Below are positions 12,255 through 21,261 of a DNA stretch of 64,000 nt, in pieces. The stretch is from Rhodoglobus sp. (GTDB lineage: Bacteria; Actinomycetota; Actinomycetes; Actinomycetales; Microbacteriaceae), in NCBI GenBank assembly GCA_025463515.1, contig JAODAQ010000044.1, forward strand, positions 1 through 64,000, in the 5' to 3' direction. Each line of letters opens with the position of its first letter. Position 1 is the stretch's first letter. Under the pieces are notes generated by a model. That model made no database searches. It saw only the letters and a list, made by a program, of their open reading frames with translations, and was not told the origin of the DNA. The position numbers were made by a program, and so were the translations under genes.

Positions 12255-13546
12255 GCACCGTCGAATCCACCACGCACGGCGTGCCGTCGGCGGCGCCGAT
12301 CGTCCTCGAGCGCGCGGCTGTCCGCAACTGGAAGCCGCCGATCGGGCTCGGCGCGTTCGCGATCATCGCCGTCCTGATCTTCGTGATCGGCGGGCGCGGC
12401 GGCACGACGACGTTCAAGCTGTCGACCGACAGCGACCTCATCCAGCTGCCGCCGATCTTCGCCCCCGTCACGGTCGTGACGACGGTCGTGATCGTGCTGC
12501 TGTTCCTGGGCGCGATCGCCTCGGCCTACCTGTCGTTCACGGCGCGCAAGACGCCGCTCTGGCTCACCGCGGTGTTCGCGCTGCTGTTCCTGGCGGCGTT
12601 CCTGACCTGGGCTGCGGCCGATGCCACGATCCCGATCCCGGGCCTGCTCGTCGGCACCGTCGGCCTGAGCGTGCCGCTCATCTTCGGCGCACTCGGCGGC
12701 GTGATCTCGGAGCGCGTGGGCGTCGTCAACGTCGCGATCGAGGGCCAGCTGCTCGCGGGGGCGTTCGCCTCGGCGGTCGTGGCATCCGTCACCCAGCAGC
12801 CCGTCGCCGGCCTGCTCGCGGCGACCATCGCCGGTGTCCTCGTGTCGTTCGTGCTCGCCGCCTTCTCGATCAAGTACATCGTCGACCAGGTCATCGTGGG
12901 GGTCGTGCTCAACGTGCTCGTCGTCGGCCTCACGAGCTTCCTGTTCTCCAAGGTGCTCGCGCCGAACGCCGCGGTGCTCAACAGCCCGCCCCGCTTCGAG
13001 CGGATCCCGATCCCGGTGCTGGGCGAGATCCCCATCCTCGGGCCGGTGCTGTTCCGGCAGACGATCATCGTCTACATCATGTACATCGCGGTCGCCGTGG
13101 TGTGGTTCGCGCTGTTCAAGACGAAGTGGGGCCTTCGCCTGCGCTCCGTCGGCGAGCACCCTCAGGCCGCGGACACCGTCGGCATCAACGTCAACCGCAC
13201 GCGCTTCTGGAACGTCTCCCTCGCGGGTGCGATCGCCGGCTTCGGCGGTGCGTACTTCACCCTCGGCTCCGTGGGCGGGTTCAACAAGGAGATGACCGCG
13301 GGTGCGGGCTTCATCGCCCTGGCGGCTGTGATCTTCGGCCGTTGGGATCCGATCCGCGCGACGCTCGCCGCCCTACTGTTCGGCTTCGCGTCGAACCTGC
13401 AGAGCGTGCTGAGCATCATCGGCTCGCCGGTGCCGAGCGAGTTCATGCTCATGCTGCCGTACCTCGTGACGATCTTCGCGGTCGCGGGCCTCGTGGGACA
13501 GGTGCGCGGCCCAGCCGCGTCCGGAAAGCCGTATATAAAGTCATGA
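12251..13546 (+). CDS. Nucleoside ABC transporter permease 2
   Basis: Polytopic; ERVGVVNVAIEGQLLAGAFAS, AGAGFIALAAVIFGRWDP. Confidence 0.9.
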
Positions 13547-13947
13547 GCACCTCCATCGATTGGGACGCCCTCCGGGACGTCGCCAAGGATGCCCTCCGGC
13601 ACGCCTACGTCCCGTACTCGAACTTCCCGGTGGGCGTCGCCGCCATCGTCGACGACGGCCGCGTGATCTCGGGAGCCAACGTCGAGAACGCGTCCTACGG
13701 GCTCACGCTGTGCGCCGAGTGCGCGCTCGTGTCGTCGCTGCACATGACCGGCGGCGGCAAGCTCGTCGCGTTCACGTGCGTCGACGGCCACGGCAACGCG
13801 CTCATGCCGTGCGGCCGCTGCCGGCAGCTCCTGTTCGAGCACTCGGCCGAGGGCATGCTGCTCGAGACCGTGTCGGGCATCAAGACGATCGACGAGGTGA
13901 TCCCGGATGCCTTCGGGCCCAGGACTCTAGAGGAATACCGTGGTTGA
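13543..13947 (+). CDS. cdd: Cytidine deaminase
   Basis: NVENASYGLTLCAE and MPCGRCRQLLFE zinc motifs. Confidence 0.95.
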   Translation: MSTSIDWDALRDVAKDALRHAYVPYSNFPVGVAAIVDDGRVISGANVENASYGLTLCAECALVSSLHMTGGGKLVAFTCVDGHGNALMPCGRCRQLLFEHSAEGMLLETVSGIKTIDEVIPDAFGPRTLEEYRG

Positions 13948-15232
13948 GCAGTTCGACGTTGTAGACCTGATCCGCGCGAAGCGCGACAAGGGCGTGCTCA
14001 GCACCGCACAGATCAACTGGCTCATCGACGCCTACACCCGCGGCTACGTCGCCGACGAGCAGATGGCGGCCATGACCATGGCGATCTTCCTCAACGGCAT
14101 GGAGCGCGAGGAGATCCGCGACCTGACCCTCGCGATGATCGCGTCCGGTGAGACCCTGTCGTTCGAGGGCCTCGGCAAGCCCACGACCGACAAGCACTCG
14201 ACGGGCGGAGTGGGCGACAAGATCACGCTGCCCCTGGCGCCGCTCGTGGCATCCTTCGGGGTCGCCGTTCCCCAGCTCTCTGGCCGAGGCCTCGGCCACA
14301 CCGGCGGCACGCTCGACAAGCTCGAGAGCATCCCCGGCTGGCGCGCGAACCTGAGCAATGAGGAGTTCATGGCGCAGCTCAAGTCGGTCGGCGCGGTCGT
14401 GTGCGCCGCGGGCTCGGGCCTCGCGCCCGCCGACGGCAAGCTCTACGCGCTGCGCGACATCACCGGCACCGTCGAGGCGATCCCGCTCATCGCCTCCTCG
14501 ATCATGAGCAAGAAGATCGCGGAGGGCACCGCAGCGCTCGTGCTCGACGTGAAGTTCGGCTCGGGCGCCTTCATGCAGGACCCGGCGCGCAGCCGCGAGC
14601 TTGCCGAGACGATGGTGCGCATCGGCAAGGATGCCGGCGTCAAGACCGTCGCGCTCCTGAGCAACATGAACGTGCCGCTCGGGCTCGCCATCGGCAACGC
14701 GAACGAGGTCCGCGAGTCGGTCGAGGTGCTCGCCGGCGGCGGACCGGCCGACGTGGTCGAGCTCACCGTCGCCCTTGCGCGCGAGATGCTCGCGCTCGCC
14801 GGCCAGCCGGACGCCGACGTCGAAGCGGCCCTCAAGGACGGCCGCGCGATGGACTCGTGGCGCGCCATGATCTCGGCCCAGGGCGGCGAGCCGGATGCCC
14901 CGCTCCCCGTGGCCCGTGAGTCCCAGGTGGTCACGGCCGAACGCGACGGAGTGCTCACCACGCAGCACGCCCTCCCGTTCGGGGTCGCCGCCTGGCGCCT
15001 CGGAGCCGGTCGCGCCCGCAAGGAGGACCCGGTCGACCACGCCGCGGGCATCGACCTGCACGCGAAGCCCGGTGATACCGTCACCAAGGGGCAGCCGCTC
15101 TTCACCATGCGCACCTCGGATGCGGCACGGTTCGACCGCGCCGTCGAGGCCCTCGCCGGCAGCTACGCGATCGGCGACCCGGGCTCGCCGATCGACGACG
15201 GCGGGCCGCTCATCGCGGGCCGCGTCGACTGA
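13940..15232 (+). CDS. deoA: Thymidine phosphorylase
   Basis: DKHSTGGVGDKITLPLAPLVASFG, SGRGLGHTGGTLDKLESIPG. Confidence 0.95.
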   Translation: MVEQFDVVDLIRAKRDKGVLSTAQINWLIDAYTRGYVADEQMAAMTMAIFLNGMEREEIRDLTLAMIASGETLSFEGLGKPTTDKHSTGGVGDKITLPLAPLVASFGVAVPQLSGRGLGHTGGTLDKLESIPGWRANLSNEEFMAQLKSVGAVVCAAGSGLAPADGKLYALRDITGTVEAIPLIASSIMSKKIAEGTAALVLDVKFGSGAFMQDPARSRELAETMVRIGKDAGVKTVALLSNMNVPLGLAIGNANEVRESVEVLAGGGPADVVELTVALAREMLALAGQPDADVEAALKDGRAMDSWRAMISAQGGEPDAPLPVARESQVVTAERDGVLTTQHALPFGVAAWRLGAGRARKEDPVDHAAGIDLHAKPGDTVTKGQPLFTMRTSDAARFDRAVEALAGSYAIGDPGSPIDDGGPLIAGRVD

Positions 15233-15247
15233 GGCTCGTCCTACCCA

Positions 15248-15309
15248 CCCTCTGCCAACTCAGGGGCCCGTGGGGCCGCCCTCTGCCAACTCAGGAGCCC
15301 GTGGGGCCA
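15248..15309. repeat. 31-bp tandem direct repeat, 2 copies
   Basis: CCCTCTGCCAACTCAGGGGCCCGTGGGGCCG / CCCTCTGCCAACTCAGGAGCCCGTGGGGCCA (2 mismatches). Confidence 0.85.
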
Positions 15310-15394
15310 GTGGGCCTGTTGGGCAGTGGAGAGGTCCCGGCAGCAACTAAGTCACCATCCGCCCCACCGACTCCTGACTTGGGGCGGGCCGGCC

Positions 15395-15460
15395 GGGGGC
15401 AACGGGGCCAACCGGGGCCAACGGGGCCAACCGGGGCCAACTATCCCGGCCGGGGCCAAC
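15395..15460. repeat. GGGGCCAAC minisatellite, 6 copies
   Basis: GGGGCCAAC (first unit GGGGGCAAC) spaced 9/10 bp, last copy offset by TATCCCGGCC. Confidence 0.85.
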
Positions 15461-15474
15461 TGGGCCGGGCCGGG

Positions 15475-16422
15475 CTAGACCTCCGGGTCGCCGATCCGCT
15501 CCAGCGCGTCGACCACGAGCCCCCAGAACTTCGGGTGGTCGAGCTTGCGCGCCACCTGGGTCGTGCAGTCATCGGGTGCCGGCGCGCGGAAGTCGGCGAC
15601 GGTCATCCCGAGCGTCAGGGTTCCGGTGAGCTCCACGTCGAGCGGCACCCGCACGGTCTCCATCACGGTCGGGTCGATGACGAACGCGACGGCGCACGGG
15701 TCGTGCACGGGCGGGTACTCGAACCCCTGCTGGTCGCGGTAGGTGTGCCCGAAGAACTCGAGCAGCTCGCCGACGAAGCGCGCGGGGCCGGTGCCGACAG
15801 CGGCGATCGCGGCAGCCACCGAGGGTGTCGCGAGCGCCTCGTGCGTGAGGTCGAGCCCGACCATGGTCAGGGGCCACGGCTCGTTGAAGACGATGTGCGC
15901 CGCCTCCGGGTCGATGACGATGTTGAACTCGCTCGTCGCGCTCCAGTTGCCGACGTTCACGCCGCCGCCCATGAGCACGACCTGCTTCACGCGCTCGACG
16001 ATGCGCGGCTCCTTGCGCACGGCCATCGCGATGTTGGTGAGTGCGCCGGTCGGCACCAGGGTGATCGTGCCGGGATCGGCCCCCATCACGGTGTCGATGA
16101 TGAAGTCGACGGCGTGCCGGGGGTCGAGTTCGATGGTCCCCGCGGGCAGCACGGGCCCGTCGAGCCCGCTCTCGCCGTGGATGGAGTCGGCCACTTCGAC
16201 CTCGCGCACGAGCGGCCGGTGCGCGCCGCGGGCGAACGGCACGCCCGTGATCCCGGCGACGCGGGCCACGGAGAGCGCGTTGCGCGTGACCTTCTCGATC
16301 GTCTGGTTGCCCATCACGGTCGTCACCCCGACGAGCTCGATCTCCGGGCTGCCCCACGCGAGGAGCATCGCGATCGCGTCGTCGTGGCCGGGGTCGCAGT
16401 CGAGGATGATCTTCGTGGGCAC
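15475..16422 (-). CDS. Nucleoside hydrolase (inosine-uridine preferring type)
   Basis: KIILDCDPGHDDAIAMLLAW N-terminal Asp motif; HDPCAVAFVIDP. Confidence 0.93.
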   Translation of the reverse strand: MPTKIILDCDPGHDDAIAMLLAWGSPEIELVGVTTVMGNQTIEKVTRNALSVARVAGITGVPFARGAHRPLVREVEVADSIHGESGLDGPVLPAGTIELDPRHAVDFIIDTVMGADPGTITLVPTGALTNIAMAVRKEPRIVERVKQVVLMGGGVNVGNWSATSEFNIVIDPEAAHIVFNEPWPLTMVGLDLTHEALATPSVAAAIAAVGTGPARFVGELLEFFGHTYRDQQGFEYPPVHDPCAVAFVIDPTVMETVRVPLDVELTGTLTLGMTVADFRAPAPDDCTTQVARKLDHPKFWGLVVDALERIGDPEV

Positions 16423-16466
16423 CGTTCGAGGCTAGTACCCAGCAGCGGGAACGATAGATTTGACCC

Positions 16467-17588
16467 ATGAACGCCGCTGCTGACGAATACATCATGCCCG
16501 GGGGTGGGGCGAGCATCACGGCGCTTCCCAAGGTCTCCCTTCACGACCACCTCGACGGTGGCCTCCGACCACAGACCATCATCGAGCTCGCCGAGGCGAT
16601 CGGCATGGAGGTTCCTGCTCCGGATGCCGCGGCTCTCGGTGCCTGGTTCGCGAACCAGTCCGACTCGGGGTCGCTCGTCGAGTACCTCAAGACCTTCGAC
16701 ATCACCACCGGCGTCATGCAGACCCCGGAGGGCCTCACGCGCGTCGCCCGCGAGTTCGTACAGGACCTGGGTGCCGACGGTGTCGTCTACGGCGAGATCC
16801 GCTGGGCGCCCGAGCAGCACCTCACCCGCGGCCTCACGCTCGACCAGGTGGTCGAGGCCGTGCAAGAGGGGCTCGAGGCCGGCGTAGCCGATGTCGCGGC
16901 CACCGGGGCGAGCATCCGGGTCGGCCAGCTCGTCAGCGCCATGCGCCATGCGGACCGCGGCCTCGAGATCGCCGAGCTCGCCGTGCGCCATCGCAACAAC
17001 GGCGTCGTGGGCTTCGACATCGCGGGCGCCGAGGCGGGCTTCCCGGCGGGCAACCTGCGCGAGGCCTTCGACTACCTCGCCCGCCACTATCTGCCCGCGA
17101 CCGTGCACGCGGGGGAGGCGGACGGCATCGAGTCGATCCGCGGCGCCCTGTTCGACGGCCGTGCGCTGCGCCTCGGCCACGGCGTGCGCCTCGCCGAGGA
17201 CATCACGACCGCTCGCGAGGACGACGAGAACACCTACGTCACCCTCGGGCCCGTGGCCCAGTGGGTCAAGGACCGCGAGATCGCGCTCGAGCTCAGCCCG
17301 AGCTCGAACCTGCAGACCGGCGCGATCGAGCAGTGGGGCCCCGACCTCGTCGACCACCCCTTCGACCTGCTGTACCAGCTCGGCTTCCGCGTGACCGTCA
17401 ACACCGACAACCGCCTCATGAGCGCGACCTCGCTCAGCCGCGAGCTCTACCTGCTCGCCGAGGCCTTCGGGTACGACCTCACCGACCTCGCCGTGTTCCA
17501 GCTCAACGCCGCCGCCGCCACCTTCCTCCCGCTCGAGGACCGCGAGGAGCTCGCCGACACCATCACCTCCGGGTTCGAAGCGGCCTGA
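16467..17588 (+). CDS. add: Adenosine deaminase
   Basis: LPKVSLHDHLDGGLRPQT, VHAGEADG, LGHGVRL, VTVNTDNRLMS. Confidence 0.94.
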   Translation: MNAAADEYIMPGGGASITALPKVSLHDHLDGGLRPQTIIELAEAIGMEVPAPDAAALGAWFANQSDSGSLVEYLKTFDITTGVMQTPEGLTRVAREFVQDLGADGVVYGEIRWAPEQHLTRGLTLDQVVEAVQEGLEAGVADVAATGASIRVGQLVSAMRHADRGLEIAELAVRHRNNGVVGFDIAGAEAGFPAGNLREAFDYLARHYLPATVHAGEADGIESIRGALFDGRALRLGHGVRLAEDITTAREDDENTYVTLGPVAQWVKDREIALELSPSSNLQTGAIEQWGPDLVDHPFDLLYQLGFRVTVNTDNRLMSATSLSRELYLLAEAFGYDLTDLAVFQLNAAAATFLPLEDREELADTITSGFEAA

Positions 17589-17591
17589 CGG

Positions 17592-18035
17592 ATGACCCTC
17601 CCCCCGCTCCCGCAGAGCGCCATCGTGATCGCCGCACAGGCGGCCGACTGGCGCGCAGCGGTGACCCTCGCGGGCGATGCGCTCGCGCGGTCGGGGGCCG
17701 CTCGTCCCGGATACTCGGGTGAGATGATCCGGATGATCGAGGAGCACGGCCCCTACGTCGTGATCGCCCCCGGCCTCGCGCTCGCCCATGCCCGCCCGGG
17801 CCCCGACGTGCTCGCGGAGGGCCTCTCGATCGTCACCCTCGCGACCCCGGTGAACTTCGGGCACCCGTACAACGACCCGGTGCGGGTCATCCTCGGGCTC
17901 GCCGTCACCTCGTCGTCGGAGCACCTCGCGGCCGTCGCCGCGGTCGCCAACGTGTTCAACGACTCGACAGCGATCAGCGATCTCGCCGCCGCGACGTCGG
18001 TCGAGGAAGTACTGGCCATCATGGGCGTCTCGTGA
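17592..18035 (+). CDS. PTS sugar transporter IIA-type protein
   Basis: APGLALAHARPG active-site His; VNFGHPYNDPVRVILGLA. Confidence 0.85.
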   Translation: MTLPPLPQSAIVIAAQAADWRAAVTLAGDALARSGAARPGYSGEMIRMIEEHGPYVVIAPGLALAHARPGPDVLAEGLSIVTLATPVNFGHPYNDPVRVILGLAVTSSSEHLAAVAAVANVFNDSTAISDLAAATSVEEVLAIMGVS

Positions 18036-18307
18036 AGATCGTGACCATCTGCGGCGCGGGGATCGGCAGCTCGGGCATCCTCAAGGTCAACGCGGAGCGC
18101 GTCCTGCGCAAGCTCGACATCTCCGCGGAGGTCGTGGCCGCCGACATCGCCTCGGTGCGCGAGGTCGCCGCGGACGCGCAGGTGATCCTGACCTCGGCCG
18201 AGTTCGTCGACGCGATCGGCAAGACCAACGCCTCCGTGATCGTCATCGAGAACTACTTCGACACGGCGGAGCTCACGACCAAGCTCGAGACGGCGCTGGG
18301 CTCCTAG
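18032..18307 (+). CDS. PTS sugar transporter IIB-type protein (lactose/ascorbate class)
   Basis: MKIVTICGAGIGSSGILKVN phosphocysteine P-loop; 4-bp overlap with IIA. Confidence 0.85.
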   Translation: MKIVTICGAGIGSSGILKVNAERVLRKLDISAEVVAADIASVREVAADAQVILTSAEFVDAIGKTNASVIVIENYFDTAELTTKLETALGS

Positions 18308-19941
18308 GCCAGCAGCTCGCGCATCCCCGCGTCCAGCTCCGCCACGACCGCCTCGGCGGCCGCGCGCCGCTCGGCAGCGGTGCCCGAGTCGCTCGACGCG
18401 TCGATGTAGACCTTGAGCTTGGGCTCCGTGCCGCTCGGCCGCACGATCACGCGCGCCCCGCCGACGAGGTGCAGTCGCAGGATGTCGCCCGCCGGGTACT
18501 GCGCGAAGCCCTCGATGAAGTCGTCGATCTGCTCGACCGCGATCGTGCCCACGTGCGCCGGCGGGTTCGCCCGCAGCCGGCCCATGGCCGCGCCGATGAG
18601 GGAGAGGTCGTCGAACCGCAGCGAGATCTGCCCGGAGGCGAAGGCGCCGAAGCGGTCGGCGAAGTCGTCGAGGTGGTCGTCGATCGTCTTGCCCTGCGCC
18701 TTGAGCTGCGAGGCGAGCGAGAGGAAGTCGACCGCGGCCGAGATCCCGTCTTTGTCGCGCACGATCTCGGGGTCCACGAGATAGCCCAGCGCCTCCTCGT
18801 AGCCGTACGCGAGGCCCGGCACGCGGGAGATCCACTTGAAGCCCGTGAGCGTGTCCTCGTACTGCAGCCGGTACTCCTGCGCGACCGCGCGAAGCGCCGG
18901 AGACGAGACGATGGATGCCGCGAGCACCCCGTCCGCGTCAGCGCGCTCGGCGGCGCGCCACCCGAGCAGGTACCCGGTCTCGTTGCCGGTGAGGCGGCGC
19001 CAGGTCCCGTCGCGGGAGGGCACCGCGACCGCGAGCCGGTCCGCGTCCGGGTCGTTCACGATGGCCAGGTCGGCGCCGACCTCGGCGGCGCGGGCGAACG
19101 TGAGGTCCATGGCGCCGGGCTCCTCGGGGTTGGGGAACGCGACAGTCGGGAACGCGGCATCCGGCTCGATCTGCTCGGTCACGACGTGCGGCTCGCCGAA
19201 GCCGGCCGCGGCGAACACCGCGCGAGCGGTCTCCCAGCCGACGCCGTGCATGGCGGAGTAGACGAAGTTCAGCGCTCCGCCGGTTGAGCCTGTCGAAACC
19301 TCCGCGAGCGCGGCCGTCGCGCGCACGTACTCGTGGAGCACCGAGTCGTCGGCGACGATGAAGTCGGTGGAGCGGGGCAGGTCGCTGATCGAGCCCGCCG
19401 CGATCTTCTCGATCGCGGCCGCAATGTGCCCGTCGGCGGGCGGCACGATCTGCGAGCCGTGGTCGTCCTTGCCGAGGTAGACCTTGTAGCCGTTGTCGTT
19501 GGCCGGGTTGTGGCTGGCCGTGACCATCACGCCCGCGCTCGTGTCGAGGTGGCGCACCGCGAAGGCGAGCACCGGGGTCGGCAGGTGGCGGGGGAGCAGC
19601 GTCGTTGTGACGCCCGCGCCGGCCATGATCGTGGCGGTGTCGCGCGCGAACACCTCCGAGTTGCGGCGGCCGTCGTAGCCGATCACGATGCTGGGGCTCG
19701 GGTCCTTCGAGAGCAGGTAGGCCGCGAGGCCGGCGGCGGCCTGGGTCACGAGCACGCGGTTCATCCGGGTCGGGCCGGCACCCAGCTCGCCGCGGAGCCC
19801 GGCGGTGCCGAACTGCAGGCGGGTGGCGAAGCGCTCCTCGAGGGGCTCGCCGCCGGCCGCGATCAGGGCTTCGAGCTCGGCGCGAGTCGCGGCATCCGGG
19901 TCCTGTTCGAGCCAGGCCCTGGCGGCATCGAGCGCCGTCAC
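18304..19941 (-). CDS. Phospho-sugar mutase (phosphomannomutase/phosphoglucomutase)
   Basis: GVMVTASHNPANDNGYKVYLG, NDPDADRLAVAVP, VRPSGTEPKLKVYIDA; GTG start at 19941. Confidence 0.93.
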   Translation of the reverse strand: MTALDAARAWLEQDPDAATRAELEALIAAGGEPLEERFATRLQFGTAGLRGELGAGPTRMNRVLVTQAAAGLAAYLLSKDPSPSIVIGYDGRRNSEVFARDTATIMAGAGVTTTLLPRHLPTPVLAFAVRHLDTSAGVMVTASHNPANDNGYKVYLGKDDHGSQIVPPADGHIAAAIEKIAAGSISDLPRSTDFIVADDSVLHEYVRATAALAEVSTGSTGGALNFVYSAMHGVGWETARAVFAAAGFGEPHVVTEQIEPDAAFPTVAFPNPEEPGAMDLTFARAAEVGADLAIVNDPDADRLAVAVPSRDGTWRRLTGNETGYLLGWRAAERADADGVLAASIVSSPALRAVAQEYRLQYEDTLTGFKWISRVPGLAYGYEEALGYLVDPEIVRDKDGISAAVDFLSLASQLKAQGKTIDDHLDDFADRFGAFASGQISLRFDDLSLIGAAMGRLRANPPAHVGTIAVEQIDDFIEGFAQYPAGDILRLHLVGGARVIVRPSGTEPKLKVYIDASSDSGTAAERRAAAEAVVAELDAGMRELLA

Positions 19942-20759
19942 AGCTCCGCCACGATCTGCGCGAGGAGGCCGCCGAGGCGCACTTCGGCGTCCTTGCCCGC
20001 CTGGATCACCTCTTCGTGGCTCAGTGGCGTCTTCTGGATGCCCGCTGCGAGGTTCGTGATGAGCGACATCCCGAGGATCTCCATGCCGGCCTGCCGCGCG
20101 GCGATCGCTTCGAGCGCCGTGGACATGCCAACGATGTGGCCGCCGATCGCCTTCGCCATCTGCACCTCGGCGGGGGTCTCGTAGTGCGGCCCGCGGAACT
20201 GGCAGTACACGCCCTCGTCGAGTGAGCCGTCGACGGTCCGTGCGATGGCCCGGAGCCGCGAACTGTAGAGGTCGGTGAGGTCGATGAAGGTCGCGCCCTC
20301 GAGCGGGGAGTCTGCTGTGAGGTTGATGTGGTCGCTGATCAGCACGGGCGTGCCGGGCTTCCACGTCCCCTTGATGCCGCCCGCGCCGTTGGTGAGGATC
20401 ATGGTCGTGGCACCGGTCGCGGCCGCCGTGCGCACCGAGTGCACGACCCGCCGCACCCCGTGGCCCTCGTAGTAGTGCGTGCGCGCGCCGATGACCAGGG
20501 CGCGCTTCCCGTTCGGCAGCAGGATCGAGCGCAGGGTGCCGACGTGGCCCTCCAGCGCGGGCTTGCCGAAGCCCACGATGTCCTGCGCGGTGATCGTCGC
20601 GGTGGTCTCGCCGATGAGGTCCGCGGCCTTCGCCCAGCCGCTGCCGAGCGTGAGCGCTAGGTCGTGGCGATCGACTCCGGTCTTCTCCGCGATCTGGGAT
20701 GCGGCTTCGGCGGCGATGTCGAAGGGGTTGAGATCGGGATTGTCCAGAGGATTCAGCAT
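19938..20759 (-). CDS. Purine-nucleoside phosphorylase
   Basis: LGSGWAKAADLIGE, GARTHYYEGHGVRRVVHSVR, LTNGAGGI. Confidence 0.93.
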   Translation of the reverse strand: MLNPLDNPDLNPFDIAAEAASQIAEKTGVDRHDLALTLGSGWAKAADLIGETTATITAQDIVGFGKPALEGHVGTLRSILLPNGKRALVIGARTHYYEGHGVRRVVHSVRTAAATGATTMILTNGAGGIKGTWKPGTPVLISDHINLTADSPLEGATFIDLTDLYSSRLRAIARTVDGSLDEGVYCQFRGPHYETPAEVQMAKAIGGHIVGMSTALEAIAARQAGMEILGMSLITNLAAGIQKTPLSHEEVIQAGKDAEVRLGGLLAQIVAEL

Positions 20760-20768
20760 CCCAACACT

Positions 20769-21200
20769 CTAGGACTCCACGACGGTCTTGAGCCCCTCCA
20801 GCACCTGCTGCCAGTTCTTCTCGCTGTGCTCCACGTCCTCGTAGCTGTGGTTGTTGTCCTGAGTGAGGGTCAACCGAGTGCCGTCGCCGTCCGGCTCGAG
20901 CTGCCAGGTGAGCGTGTGGTAGTTCTCGGGGACGTCCTCGCGCCCGCTCAACGGGCTGAAATGGGTATGGATGAGGCGCTCCCGCGGAACCACCTCGAGC
21001 ACCGTGCCGTGGTCGCGGTACTCCTTGCCCTCGTACTCGCCCGACCAGGTGATCGGCCCGCCCGGCTGCCAGTCGGACTGCACCTTCGTGCCGAAGTAGT
21101 ACTTCGCGACCAGGTCGGGGTCCGTGATCGCGCGCCAGACGTCCTCCGCGGAGGCATCGACGCTGACAGTGGCGGTGGCAACGAGATTGTCGTTCATCAC
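20769..21200 (-). CDS. SRPBCC/AHSA1-family protein
   Basis: TVSVDASAEDVWRAITDPDLVAKYYFGTKVQSDWQPGGPITW. Confidence 0.85.
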   Translation of the reverse strand: MMNDNLVATATVSVDASAEDVWRAITDPDLVAKYYFGTKVQSDWQPGGPITWSGEYEGKEYRDHGTVLEVVPRERLIHTHFSPLSGREDVPENYHTLTWQLEPDGDGTRLTLTQDNNHSYEDVEHSEKNWQQVLEGLKTVVES

Positions 21201-21261
21201 TACGGTCTACGCTCGGGCCCGCTGGCGGGCAAGCCGGTTGCATTTAAGGGAGGATTGAGGC

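Noticed and set aside
15395-15460. GGGGCCAAC array as a CRISPR
   Set aside because: Unit about 9-10 bp with no unique spacers; it is a minisatellite.
18304-21243. 979-aa ORF as one protein
   Set aside because: Only the C-terminal 545 codons match phospho-sugar mutase; the upstream part overlaps PNP and the SRPBCC gene in another frame.
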